Positions 23,201 through 31,269 of a DNA stretch of 64,000 nt are shown piece after piece. Position 1 is the first letter of the stretch. Each line of letters begins with the position of its first letter. The position numbers and the translations under genes are program-made. A model generated the notes under the pieces. That model saw nothing but the letters and a program-made list of their open reading frames with translations, had not been told where the DNA came from and made no database searches. Where the stretch lies: NCBI RefSeq assembly GCF_001611795.1, contig NZ_CP015098.1, positions 6,820,001-6,884,000 on the forward strand. The letters run 5' to 3'. Source of the DNA: Streptomyces qaidamensis. GTDB lineage: Bacteria; Actinomycetota; Actinomycetes; Streptomycetales; Streptomycetaceae.

Positions 23201-26200
23201 CCGTGGACGAACTCGTCGTCGACACGCCTCTGGTGCTGCCCCGCGAAGGAGCCCTGCACCTCCAGGTCCGCGTCGGCGAACCGGACACCGCCGGCCGTCG
23301 CGTCCTCACCGTCCACGCCCGGCCCGACGAGCCCGACGCGTCCTGGACGCGCCACGCCCACGGACTGCTCAGCGACACACCGCTCGCCCCGCCGGCGGAC
23401 ACCGAGCCGGCCACACCGTGGCCGCCGGCCGGCGCCGAACCGATCCCGGACACCGACGCGAACGGCGGCGAAGTCCCGGACCGCGCGGGCGAGTTGTACG
23501 ACCGCTTCGCCGCCGCCGGGGTGCACTACGGCACCGCCTACCGGGGGCTCACCCGGATGTGGCGGCGCTCCGGCGAACTGTTCGCCGAGGTGGCCCTCGA
23601 CCCCGGCACCGACCCGCGCGCCGAGGGGTTCGGGCTGCACCCGGTCCTGCTGGAGGCCGCCCTGCAACCGCTGTACGCCGCCGGACTGCCCGGCCTGCCG
23701 TCCACCGCCCTGCGCTGGCGCGGCCTGCGTCTGCACGCCGTCGGCGCGGACACCCTGCGCGTGCGCCTCACCCCGCTCCCCGGCGCCGACGACACCTATG
23801 CGGTGCGCCTGACCGACCCGGCCGGGCAGGTCGTCGCGGTGGCCGACGCCGTGACCGTCGGCCCCGTGCCCGCCGCGGCGCTGCGGGCCGCCCGCTCCCG
23901 GCACCGCGACGCCCTGCACCATGTCGAGTGGATCGCCCGGCCTCTGCCCGCCGCCTCCCGGAACTGGCTCACCCTCGGCTCCGCCGGGGACCCCGACCTG
24001 GCCGCCGTCAGGGCCGCCGTGGAAGGCCGGCGCATCGGGGCCGCACGCCTCGATCTGACCACCCCCGCGGGGCAGTCCGCGCAGGACGCCGTCAGGGACA
24101 CCGTGGGCCGCGCCCTGACCTGGGCGCGGCAGTGGCTCGCCGAGGAGGCCCTGGCCGCCACGCCGCTGGTCGTCGTGACCTGTGGCGCCGTGGCCGTCTC
24201 CGGCGACGAGGACGTCACCGACCCCGCCGCCGCGGCCGCCTGGGGTCTGCTGCGCTCGGCACAGTCGGAGACGCCGGGACGGATCGTCCTGGTGGACGCG
24301 GACGGCGAACCCGGTCCGGACGCGCTGTCCGCCGTGGTCGCCGCCGGCGAACCGCAGGCCGCGATCCGCGGCGCCACCGCACCGGGCGGCGCTCTCCGGA
24401 TCCATGTGCCCCGCCTGCTGCGCACCCCCGTGCCCGATGCCGGGGCCGAGGGCGCCCGCGCGGTGTGGGACCCCGACGGCACCGTCCTGATCACCGGCGG
24501 CACCGGATCGCTCGGCGCCCACTTCGCCCGCCACCTGGTCACCGCCCACGGCGTCCGCCACCTGCTGCTGGTCAGCAGGCGCGGCCCGGACTCCCCGGGC
24601 GCCGCCGGCCTGTGCGCCGAACTGCGGGCCCTGGGCGCGACCGTGGCCGTGGCCGCCGCGGACGTCGCCGACCGCACCGCCCTCGCGGGCGTCCTGGCCT
24701 CGGTGCCGGCCGCGCACCCGCTGCGCGGCGTCGTCCACACCGCGGGCGTTCTCGACGACGGCGTCATCGCCGCCCAGACACCGCGGCGGCTCGACGCCGT
24801 GCTCCGGCCCAAGGCGGACGCGGCCTGGGCCCTGCACGAGCTGACCCGGGACGCCGGCCTGACGGCGTTCGTGCTCTTCTCGTCCGTGGCCGCCGCCGTC
24901 GGTGGCCCCGGCCAGTCCATCTACGCCGCGGCCAACGCCCACCTGGACGCGCTCGCCCAGCACCGCGCCGCTTCGGGACTGCCGGCCACCTCCATCGCCT
25001 GGGGCCTGTGGGAGCAGGCGACCGGGCTGACGGGCGGGCTGACCGAGACGGACCTGAAGCGGATCGCCCGCAGCGGCTTCCGCACGGTCCCCGAGGAACT
25101 CGGCACGGCCCTGTTCGACCTGGCCCTGGACACCGGCCGCCCCCACCTCGTGGCCACCCCGCTCGACCTCCCCGTGCTGCGCAGCCAGCCGCAGGTTCCG
25201 GTGCTGCTGCGGTCGCTGGTGCGGGTGCCGGTGCGCGCCACGGCGCACGGCGCGGCCGACGCGGGCCCCGCGCTCGCCGACCGGCTCGCCGGACTCGACG
25301 AGGCCGCCCAGCACACGCTCGTCCTCGACGCCGTGTCGTCCGAGATCACCCGGGTCCTCGGCCGCTCCGGCACGGTCGACCCCGAACGCCCCCTGCAGAG
25401 CAGCGGTTTCGACTCCCTCACCTCCGTCGAGCTGCGCAACCGGCTCGCCGCGATCACCGGTCTGCGCCTGCCCGCCACCCTGGTCTTCGACCACCCGACG
25501 CCCCGGGCCCTGGCGGCCCACCTGCGCAACGAACTCCTCGCACCCCAGGGCGCGGCCGAGCCGGACCAGGCCGTCGACTACGCCGCCGACATCGACCTGC
25601 CCGCCGACATCCGACCGGCCGACGAGGTCGTCCGCACCGTCACCGACCCGTCGGACATCCTGCTCACCGGAGCGAGTGGCTTCCTCGGCGCGTTCCTGGT
25701 GCGCGACCTGATGCGCACCACGACCGCCCGCCTGCACTGCCTGGTGCGCGGTGCCGACGACGCGGCGGCGTACGAGCGGCTGCGCTCCAGCCTCACCTGG
25801 TACCGGGTCTGGGACGAGATCGACGAGAGCCGGCTGCGCGTCCGCGCGGGGGACCTGGCGGAGGATCGACTCGGCCTGAACGAGGAGGAGTTCGACGGCC
25901 TCGCCCGCACCGTCGACGCCGTCTACCACGCGGGCGCCACCGTGCACTGGCTCCACCCCTACGAGGCACTGCGGGCGGCCAACGTCCACGGCACGCGGGA
26001 GATCCTGCGCCTGGCGGCCCGCCACCGCACGGTCCCGGTGCACTACATCTCCACCGTCGGTGTCTTCAACGGCCCGGTCACGCCCGGCGTCCCCCTGAAG
26101 GTGACCGACCCGACCGGCCCCGCCGAAGCCCTGCCCAGCGGCTACCTCCAGTCCAAGTGGGTGGCCGAGCAGCTCGTCGGCCTCGCCCGGGACCGGGGCC

Positions 26201-26736
26201 TGCCGGTGTCCGTGCACCGCGTCGACGTCATCTCCGGCGACACCCGCAACGGGGCCTGCCAGACCCGCGATTTCGTCTGGCTGAGCCTCAAGGGCCTCCT
26301 CCAGGCGCAGGCCGCGCCGGCCGGTGTCGCAGGCCGCTTCCACCTGCTGCCCGTGGACTACGTCAGCGCCGCCATCGTCGGCATCTCGCGGCGCGAACCG
26401 GCCGGCGGCACCTTCCACCTGTTCAACCGCAGCTCCCTGAGCCTCGCGGACTGCGTGTCGTACCTGCGTGAACTCGGGTACCGGCTCGACGAGACGGACC
26501 GGGAGCGGTGGAGTGCCGCGGTGCGGTCCGACCGGGACAACGCCCTGCTGCCGCTGCTGCACGCGTTCGAGATGATGACGTCCGACACCGACGGCTTCTA
26601 TCCGCCGATCGACACGGCCGAGACCGAGGCGGCGCTCACCGGCACGGACATCGCCTGTCCGCCGCTGACGCGTGAACTCTTCGCCACGTACGTGGAGTTC
26701 TTCGTCCAGGAAGGGCACTTCCCGCCCGCCCCCTGA
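20224..26736 (+). CDS. Type I PKS module 4 with terminal thioester reductase
   Basis: 2170 residues: N-terminal coiled-coil docking domain (residues 8-45), KS (Cys216), AT (Ser659, GHSVG, HAFH, malonyl), DH (His965 in HxxxGxxxxP), KR (Tyr1567, LDD motif), ACP (Ser1731) and a C-terminal short-chain reductase-type release domain. The release domain shows the NAD(P)H motif TGASGFLG near 1815 and the YxxxK pair Tyr1974/Lys1978. There is no thioesterase, so release should be reductive and give an aldehyde. The DH has Glu1144 where modules 1 and 2 have the catalytic Asp (LLEAALQPL), so it may be slow or dead and leave a C3 hydroxyl. GAGGAG at 20205-20210 supports the start. A strong terminator follows the gene. 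Confidence 0.95.
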   Translation: MSADVSRAQEQAQTREQKLVDYLKWVTADLQKARERIETLESAATEPVAIVGMACRFPGGVTSPDDLWRLAAEGRDAISPFPADRGWDLDALYSTDRDEPGTSYTREGGFLDGAALFDADFFGISPREARAMDPQQRVLLETAWEAFEDAGIDPATLRGSRTAVFAGVIEQSYLGLEGPAELEGHLMTGKLSSVASGRISYTFGLEGPAVSIDTACSSSLVALHLAVESVRRGESTLALAGGATVTATPGGFVDFSRQGGLAPDGRIKSFAAAADGTSWSEGVGLLVVERLSDAVRHGHRVLAVVRGSAVNQDGASNGLTAPNGPSQERVIRQALRNARLAPADVDAVEAHGTGTRLGDPIEAQALLATYGQDRERPLFLGSLKSNIGHTVAAAGVGGVIKMVQAMRHGLLPRTLHVDRPTPMVDWSSGAVELLTEAREWTARETAPRRAAVSAFGVSGTNAHVILEEAPEAEHGTPEQARTLPAVPWLLSAPDEDALRAQARRLHEHVTAHPEQSATDLAYSLATTRALHDRRAVLTGAGRDDLSDALRHLAQTPTSFEAPVRPGALAVVFSGQGAQRAGMGRELYGAFPVFAGALDEVCGVLDPLLGGSLREVMFAVEGSLLSRTGWTQPALFAFEVALFRLVESWGVRPDVVAGHSVGELVAAYVAGVMGLGDAARLVAARAGLMQALPAGVMMVAVEASEGEVLAAIGERGGVVGVAAVNGPSAVVISGAGDAVEVVLAALPGRRTRRLEVSHAFHSPLMDGMVEEFRSAAKEVRYEAPRFPVVSTVTGRLAEGEDLRSADYWVTQVREAVRYADAVTTLYDQGVRTVVEVGPGGVLTALAQTVLADRDDVTVQALQRPDRPEPAALADGIGTLHARGVPVDWEAFFAGTGARRVPLPTYAFQHQRYWTDALAAGRRDAGGFGLDSTDHPLIGAALFPGDRDEALFTTRLSARTDQLLAAHTVAGETVVPSTVLAELAVRAGDETGCTAVDELVVDTPLVLPREGALHLQVRVGEPDTAGRRVLTVHARPDEPDASWTRHAHGLLSDTPLAPPADTEPATPWPPAGAEPIPDTDANGGEVPDRAGELYDRFAAAGVHYGTAYRGLTRMWRRSGELFAEVALDPGTDPRAEGFGLHPVLLEAALQPLYAAGLPGLPSTALRWRGLRLHAVGADTLRVRLTPLPGADDTYAVRLTDPAGQVVAVADAVTVGPVPAAALRAARSRHRDALHHVEWIARPLPAASRNWLTLGSAGDPDLAAVRAAVEGRRIGAARLDLTTPAGQSAQDAVRDTVGRALTWARQWLAEEALAATPLVVVTCGAVAVSGDEDVTDPAAAAAWGLLRSAQSETPGRIVLVDADGEPGPDALSAVVAAGEPQAAIRGATAPGGALRIHVPRLLRTPVPDAGAEGARAVWDPDGTVLITGGTGSLGAHFARHLVTAHGVRHLLLVSRRGPDSPGAAGLCAELRALGATVAVAAADVADRTALAGVLASVPAAHPLRGVVHTAGVLDDGVIAAQTPRRLDAVLRPKADAAWALHELTRDAGLTAFVLFSSVAAAVGGPGQSIYAAANAHLDALAQHRAASGLPATSIAWGLWEQATGLTGGLTETDLKRIARSGFRTVPEELGTALFDLALDTGRPHLVATPLDLPVLRSQPQVPVLLRSLVRVPVRATAHGAADAGPALADRLAGLDEAAQHTLVLDAVSSEITRVLGRSGTVDPERPLQSSGFDSLTSVELRNRLAAITGLRLPATLVFDHPTPRALAAHLRNELLAPQGAAEPDQAVDYAADIDLPADIRPADEVVRTVTDPSDILLTGASGFLGAFLVRDLMRTTTARLHCLVRGADDAAAYERLRSSLTWYRVWDEIDESRLRVRAGDLAEDRLGLNEEEFDGLARTVDAVYHAGATVHWLHPYEALRAANVHGTREILRLAARHRTVPVHYISTVGVFNGPVTPGVPLKVTDPTGPAEALPSGYLQSKWVAEQLVGLARDRGLPVSVHRVDVISGDTRNGACQTRDFVWLSLKGLLQAQAAPAGVAGRFHLLPVDYVSAAIVGISRREPAGGTFHLFNRSSLSLADCVSYLRELGYRLDETDRERWSAAVRSDRDNALLPLLHAFEMMTSDTDGFYPPIDTAETEAALTGTDIACPPLTRELFATYVEFFVQEGHFPPAP
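21919..22669 (+). repeat. AT-domain repeat, copy 2 (module 4)
   Basis: Second copy of the block at 18465-19215, in the next PKS gene. Immediately outside the block the two AT/linker sequences diverge. This is the pattern left by recent gene conversion or duplication. Confidence 0.9.
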
Positions 26737-26766
26737 CCCGTGAGGTCCGTCACCGCACACCTCCGG

Positions 26767-26807
26767 CCGGCCGCCCGGCTGCTCACCCTGAGCAGCCGGG
26801 CGGCCGG
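26767..26807 (+). terminator. Terminator of the PKS operon
   Basis: A perfect 19-bp inverted repeat (26767-26785 with 26789-26807) with a 3-base loop starts 31 bases after the last PKS stop codon. Confidence 0.85.
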
Positions 26808-26856
26808 TCCCGTCCCCTCTCCGCCCCTCCTCCGTCCGCGAATCCGAGGTATCGCC

Positions 26857-27354
26857 ATGGGCACCGCACGGGTGCGTTCGTTCTCCGAGATCGAGGCCGC
26901 CTTCGTCGAGTACGTCCAGCAGACCGTCTACTGCACGATGGTCACCGTCGACCGGCACAACCGCCCCCGGGCCCGTGTCGTCCAGCCCGTCTGGGAGACG
27001 GTCGAGGAGCGCCCCGTCGGGTGGCTGGCCGTCTTCCGCACCCCGGTGAAGGCCGCCCACCTGGCGCGCAACCCCCACACGACGTACGCCTACTGGCACC
27101 CCCGCCAGGACGCGGTCTTCGTCGACAGCGTCTCCGCCTGGGTGCACGACCGGGACACCAAGCTGCGCGCCTGGGAGCTGTACCGCCGCAACAGCCCCCC
27201 GGGCGTCGGCTACGACCCGCACCTCTACTGGAGCGCCGGCCCCGACAGCCCCGACTACCACCTGCTGCGCATCGACCCCTGGCGTGTCCAGGTCCTGCGC
27301 GGCTCGGACCTGAGCAGCCGCATCTGGGCGGCCGACCCGCCGCCGCACCCCTGA
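26857..27354 (+). CDS. Pyridoxamine 5'-phosphate oxidase-fold (PPOX) family protein
   Basis: A 165-residue protein. The N-terminal half (CTMVTVDRHNRPRARVVQPV, then WLAVFRTPVKAAHLARNPH) fits the split-barrel flavin-binding fold of the pyridoxamine phosphate oxidase superfamily, which includes FMN-, F420- and haem-binding proteins. The start is set by GAGGT at 26846-26850, six bases before the ATG. It sits behind the PKS terminator and before its own terminator, so it is probably transcribed alone. It may be the right border of the cluster or a tailoring or stress flavoprotein. Cofactor and substrate cannot be read from the sequence. Confidence 0.65.
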   Translation: MGTARVRSFSEIEAAFVEYVQQTVYCTMVTVDRHNRPRARVVQPVWETVEERPVGWLAVFRTPVKAAHLARNPHTTYAYWHPRQDAVFVDSVSAWVHDRDTKLRAWELYRRNSPPGVGYDPHLYWSAGPDSPDYHLLRIDPWRVQVLRGSDLSSRIWAADPPPHP

Positions 27355-27355
27355 C

Positions 27356-27380
27356 CCCGGCCGGATCTCCTCCGGCCGGG
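27356..27380 (+). terminator. Terminator after the PPOX gene
   Basis: A 10-bp perfect stem (27356-27365 with 27371-27380) with a 5-base loop, immediately after the stop codon and followed by TCTTCG. Confidence 0.7.
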
Positions 27381-27484
27381 TCTTCGAGCCGTCGGATGAC
27401 GCGCCCGGCCCGATTGCCCCGCCGTCCCGCCGTGCGGTTGGATCAGCGCATCGGCTGAACGAGGCGGGCGACCGAGGAGAGTTG

Positions 27485-28012
27485 ATGGCGGCAGAGGGGG
27501 AGCGGACGGAGAACACGTCCGCGGGCCACGCCAGTGGGCATGCCCACCACTTCACGACCGGAGGCGGCGCCGGGTGGGGCCCGGTGCCGCCTCCGTCCCC
27601 GGACGGGCACGTCGCCGAACTCCTCGCCCTGCTCCGGGAAGTGCGATCCGACCTCGAACGCCTGCAGAGCACGGACGAGATCACCGCGCTCCGGGACGAG
27701 TCGGACGGGGCCATGGCGGAGATCTCGGGGACAGGCCGCGTCACACCGGGTCTCGTCGCCCGGCTCCGCACCCGGCTGGAGGCAGCGCAACCGGCCCTGT
27801 CACCCTTGGCCTCCGTCGCCGGTCTCGTCCAGTCGCTCGCCCTGGTGGAGGGCACCCTCAGCTATCCGGAACCCGAAGAGCGGGCGTCGATGCGGCCCCT
27901 GCCCTCCGGCCGTGCGCGTCCCGGTGCGTACGGGCCACCGGCGGGCCACACCCCGCCCGGCCCCAGCACCGGTTCCGACGACGACGAATGGCCCGACCCG
28001 GCCGATGGGTGA
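27485..28012 (+). CDS. Hypothetical protein, probably coiled-coil, coupled to a membrane protein
   Basis: 175 residues, not recognised with confidence. The ends are low-complexity: a His/Gly-rich N-terminus (HASGHAHHFTTGGGAGWG) and a Pro/Asp-rich C-terminus. The middle (about residues 40-115) is a charged, leucine-rich helical segment (HVAELLALLREVRSDLERL) that could form a coiled coil. GAGGAG at 27474-27479 lies five bases before the ATG at 27485; a TTG directly upstream is a less likely start. The last eight bases overlap the next gene, so the two are translationally coupled and the proteins may act together at the membrane. No catalytic motif is visible. Confidence 0.6.
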   Translation: MAAEGERTENTSAGHASGHAHHFTTGGGAGWGPVPPPSPDGHVAELLALLREVRSDLERLQSTDEITALRDESDGAMAEISGTGRVTPGLVARLRTRLEAAQPALSPLASVAGLVQSLALVEGTLSYPEPEERASMRPLPSGRARPGAYGPPAGHTPPGPSTGSDDDEWPDPADG

Positions 28013-29042
28013 CATCGCCAAGGGCGTGCTGGGCGGGGCCTGGACGCTGCTGGTGGGCTGGATCCTGCCCACCGCGCTGAACCTGGCCGTCTTCCTGCTC
28101 ACCGTCGCCCCGAGCCTTCGTGACCTCGGCCCGCTCGAACGGCTGCGCGGCGCGGGCGGACTCGGCACCGGCCTCACCCTGCTGACCGGAGCGCTGTTGC
28201 TCGGCCTGGTCGCCAACGCCTGCCAGAACGCGCTCTACCGGCTCCTGGAGGGGTACCTGCTGTGGCCCGCCCGGGCCTTCGAGGCGGGCTGCCGGCGCAG
28301 TCGCCGCAGCAGGGCGTTCCTCGCGGACCGGCTGACCGTGCTCCGCCTGGAGCGCCGCCGGGCCGAGCAGGGGCCGCTGCGGACCGAGGACGAGGAGGAG
28401 CTCGCCAGGCTGCTCGCCGACCCGCGCCTCGCAAGGGCCGCCGGGCGGGACCGGCGTCGGACCGCCGTCCAGCGCGGGCTGCTGCGGGAGCGGTTCGCCC
28501 GGTTCCCGATCGCCGACGACCAGATCGCCCCGACCCGGCTCGGGAACGCCATCCGCCGTTTCGAGGAGTACGGCTGGGACCGCTACCGCCTCGACACCCA
28601 GCTGTTGTGGAACGAACTCACCGGCTGCGTCCCGGACCAGATCCGCCGCCAGAGCGAACTCGCCCGCGCCAGCGTCGACTTCTTCGTCGCCCTGCTGTCC
28701 GGCCATGTCGTCGTCGCCCTGGCGGCGGCTCTCGCCCTCGCCGCCGGTGACAAGCCGGACCGCCTCGCCCTTCTGGGCACCCTCGGCGTCCTCGCCGCGC
28801 TCGTGCCGGTCTGGTACCGGTCGGCGGTCACAGCGACCGACGAGTGGGCAGCCGCCGTCCGCGCCCTGGTCAACACCGGCCGCAAACCCCTCGCGGCCTC
28901 CCTCGGCCTCGCCCTCCCACAGACTCTCGCCGCGGAACGCGCCATGTGGACGATGGTGTCCCGGCTCTCCCGCATCCCGTACCACGAACGCGCCGCCGCC
29001 CTGGACCCCTACCGCGCGGAACCCACCACGGACCCGGCCTGA
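28005..29042 (+). CDS. Hypothetical integral membrane protein
   Basis: 345 residues. Two hydrophobic helices lie near the N-terminus (about residues 9-32, WTLLVGWILPTALNLAVFLL, and about 52-70, GTGLTLLTGALLLGLVANA). A long soluble arginine-rich region follows, and another hydrophobic pair lies at about 228-275 (FFVALLSGHVVVALAAALAL). The start ATG overlaps the stop of the preceding gene. The soluble part contains a conserved-looking block (IAPTRLGNAIRRFEEYGWDRYRLDTQLLWNEL), part of a family often annotated only as hypothetical in Streptomyces. No enzyme signature is visible. It forms a two-gene unit with the upstream gene. Confidence 0.65.
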   Translation: MGDIAKGVLGGAWTLLVGWILPTALNLAVFLLTVAPSLRDLGPLERLRGAGGLGTGLTLLTGALLLGLVANACQNALYRLLEGYLLWPARAFEAGCRRSRRSRAFLADRLTVLRLERRRAEQGPLRTEDEEELARLLADPRLARAAGRDRRRTAVQRGLLRERFARFPIADDQIAPTRLGNAIRRFEEYGWDRYRLDTQLLWNELTGCVPDQIRRQSELARASVDFFVALLSGHVVVALAAALALAAGDKPDRLALLGTLGVLAALVPVWYRSAVTATDEWAAAVRALVNTGRKPLAASLGLALPQTLAAERAMWTMVSRLSRIPYHERAAALDPYRAEPTTDPA

Positions 29043-29073
29043 CCCCGGACCCGCCGCGGAGGACCGTCGAAGC

Positions 29074-29105
29074 CGCGGACGACCGTCGAAATCCGGTCGT
29101 CCGCG
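29074..29105 (+). terminator. Terminator after the membrane protein gene
   Basis: A 12-bp inverted repeat (29074-29085 with 29094-29105) around an 8-base loop. Confidence 0.7.
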
Positions 29106-29132
29106 ACGGCCGGCCGGACCTGGGGTGCGGCC

Positions 29133-29795
29133 ATGGACTGGAGCGCCCGGCACGGCGGGTACGACACGGCCGACTCCTGGACGGCACGGCGGCTGCGGAC
29201 CGTGCGGCAGCAGATCCGCCGGGCCCTCGACGACGCCCCGGCCGGGCCGCTGAAGGTGATCAGCCTGAGCGCCGGGGACGGCAGGGACCTCCTCCACGTC
29301 CTCGCCGGACACCCCCGGCGCCACGACGTGCGGGCGAGACCGGTCGAACGGGACGCCCGTAACGCCGAGGCGGCCTCGGAGGCGGCGCGCCGGGCGCACC
29401 TGGACGGGGTCGAGGTGGTGACCGGTGGCGCCTCACTCGTCGACCGGTGCCAGGACCTGGCCCCGGCGCATCTCGTCCTCATCTGAGGGGTGTTCGGCAA
29501 CATCACCGACCCCGCCATCGAGCGGGCCGTCGGCGCCTGCGTCCAGCTCTGCGGGACCGGCGGCGCCGTCGTCCGGGCCCGGCACCGCGGTGAGCCCGGC
29601 CGGGTGCCGCTGATCTGCCGCCGGTTCGAGAGGGAGGGCTTCGAACCGCGGTGGCTGTCCGAGCCGGACGCCGGCTGCGGAGTGGGCGCGCACCGGTTCG
29701 CCGGCACGCCCCGGCCGCTGCGCCCCGGACTGCGCATGTTCGAGTTCGTCGGCTACGACGTGCTGCGGGACCGCCCTGATGCGGCAGCGTCGTAA
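29133..29795 (+). pseudogene. Class I SAM-dependent methyltransferase gene interrupted by an in-frame TGA
   Basis: A single frame of 221 codons reads through as a methyltransferase except for a TGA at 29484-29486. The N-terminal part holds the SAM-binding motif region (VISLSAGDGRDLLHVLAGHP) and an acidic second-strand motif. The stop falls in what should be LVLxCGVFGNI, where related proteins carry Cys, so a TGC/TGT to TGA change is the simplest explanation. The rest continues in frame with normal codon usage to the stop at 29793-29795 (GVFGNITDPAIERAV, FEFVGYDVL). The decay is therefore recent, or this is a sequencing error. A 117-residue product lacking the second half of the fold would not be expected to work. 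Confidence 0.75.
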
Positions 29796-30013
29796 TCGCG
29801 CCGATTTTGCGGACGTGGCCCACGGCGAGGTGAGCGACGGGGCGAGCGGCGCGAGAATGGTGAGGGCCTGGCGCGGCACACCGGAACCCGCGGGCGAAAC
29901 GATCCGCCGAACCCGCGCCGCCGCCGGGCGAGCTCCGAGATCAGGCACGCTCCCCCGATGTGATCGGACCGTCTTCAGACCGGCACGAACGCGCCGGAAC
30001 GGAGGACTGACAC

Positions 30014-31075
30014 ATGGCCACCCCACTCACCGCCACCCGGCTCGTCGCCGCGCTGAAGGCCGAGGGCTGCGCCGTTCGCGAAGTCGCCGGCTGGCGCACC
30101 AACAACCGTAATCACAAAGGCCCTTGGGGCCCAGTGCACGGCGCGATGATCCACCACACCGTCACCGGCGCCGGCACGGACGTCGTCGGACTGATCTTCC
30201 ACGGCCACAGTGCCCTGCCCGGCCCGCTCGCCACGGGATGCATCACCAAGGACGGCGTCGTCCACCTCACCGGAAACGGCCGGGCCAACCACGCCGGAGG
30301 CGGTGACCGTGACGTGCTCGACGCCGTCATCGGCGAGTCGTACGGCACGTATCCGCCCCCGACGCACGAGCACGACGGCTCGGCCGGCGCGGTCGACGGC
30401 AACGCCCGCTTCTACGGCTGGGAGTGCGAGAACAGGGGCGACGGCAAGGACCCGTGGCCGCCCGCCCAGTACCTCGCGATGGTCAAGGCCACCGCCGCGA
30501 TCTGCCGCGCGCACGGCTGGGGCCACAAGAGCGCCATCGGCCATCTGGAATGGAGCGACTGGAAGGTCGACCCGCGCGGATTCGACATGGCCGGCTTCCG
30601 CCGAGACGTCGCCGACGCCCTGGCCCTCCCGGCGGGCCGGTGGGAAGGAGAGGACCCCATGCCCCAGTACGTCAACCTCGGTGTCGCCGGGGAGTACCAG
30701 CTCAGGCCCGGCGCCTGGGACTCGGTCGAGTTCACCGCGGAATGGACCGACGAGACCGGCCACCACGCCACCGGCGGCAGCGTGTTCGCCCGGGGCCCGG
30801 CCCGCTTCAGCGGCACCGTCAGCCTCCACATCGACGGTCTGCCGGCGGGGGCGGTCGTGCAGGCGCGCATGTCGGAGTACCAGGGCGACGAGCTCCGGGC
30901 GGACCACCCGATCCACGAGATCGCCGGGACCGGCGGCGGCACCTTCGTGGTCGTCCCCCTGACCAAGCGGCTCGCCCCGGGCCGCAGCATGCGCGTACGG
31001 CTGCTGAACCAGGCCGCCGTCCCCGTCACCGTCGTGAGCGCCGTACTGACCGCGCTGGTCTGGAAGGAGACCTGA
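30014..31075 (+). CDS. N-acetylmuramoyl-L-alanine amidase (Amidase_2/PGRP type)
   Basis: 353 residues. The N-terminal domain (about 1-200) is a peptidoglycan amidase of the PGRP/Amidase_2 family. It shows MIHHTVTG with a zinc-ligand His, ATGCITKDGVVHLTGNGRAN, and GHLEWSDWKVDPRGFDM with the second His and the Asp ligand. There is no signal peptide, so it is endolysin-like or a cytoplasmic/exported recycling enzyme. The C-terminal domain (about 216-353) is beta-rich and not recognised. A strong internal SD (GGAAGGAG, 30643-30650) precedes the in-frame ATG at 30659, so this domain may also be made on its own. GGAGG at 30001-30005 supports the first start. No phage genes lie near. Confidence 0.85.
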   Translation: MATPLTATRLVAALKAEGCAVREVAGWRTNNRNHKGPWGPVHGAMIHHTVTGAGTDVVGLIFHGHSALPGPLATGCITKDGVVHLTGNGRANHAGGGDRDVLDAVIGESYGTYPPPTHEHDGSAGAVDGNARFYGWECENRGDGKDPWPPAQYLAMVKATAAICRAHGWGHKSAIGHLEWSDWKVDPRGFDMAGFRRDVADALALPAGRWEGEDPMPQYVNLGVAGEYQLRPGAWDSVEFTAEWTDETGHHATGGSVFARGPARFSGTVSLHIDGLPAGAVVQARMSEYQGDELRADHPIHEIAGTGGGTFVVVPLTKRLAPGRSMRVRLLNQAAVPVTVVSAVLTALVWKET

Positions 31076-31155
31076 GCACCGCCCCACGGGAGACGAACGC
31101 CCGCCTCCGCACGTACACCCGGGCATGAACCGAAGCGAGCCCTGTCCATTACGAG

Positions 31156-31186
31156 TTGAACGAACGCACGGCCCTGTGATTAGGGT
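31156..31186 (+). promoter_or_regulatory. Possible HrdB-type promoter for the acyltransferase gene
   Basis: TTGAAC (31156-31161) and TAGGGT (31181-31186) are separated by 19 bases, close to the Streptomyces housekeeping consensus. They lie 84 bases before the GTG start at 31270. This is a match by eye only. Confidence 0.35.
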
Positions 31187-31269
31187 GCGGGCGATGTTCT
31201 GCGCGCACCCCACCCCTTCGCTCCTGGCCGCAAGAGGCACCCTCGCCTCCCGTCGCTTCGGGAGGTCCC

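Noticed and set aside
20410..27855. A 2481-codon open frame on the minus strand opposite the PKS genes
   Set aside because: It is an antisense shadow of GC3-rich coding DNA: Arg/His/Gly/Val-rich low-complexity translation and no domain, while the plus strand has clear PKS domains.
29484..29486. Selenocysteine read-through of the TGA in the methyltransferase gene
   Set aside because: I see no convincing SECIS-like hairpin right after the codon, and the position is normally Cys in relatives for structural reasons; a nonsense mutation is simpler.
30014..31075. Prophage remnant around the endolysin-like amidase
   Set aside because: No phage structural, integrase or holin genes nearby, no attachment-site repeats, and normal base composition.
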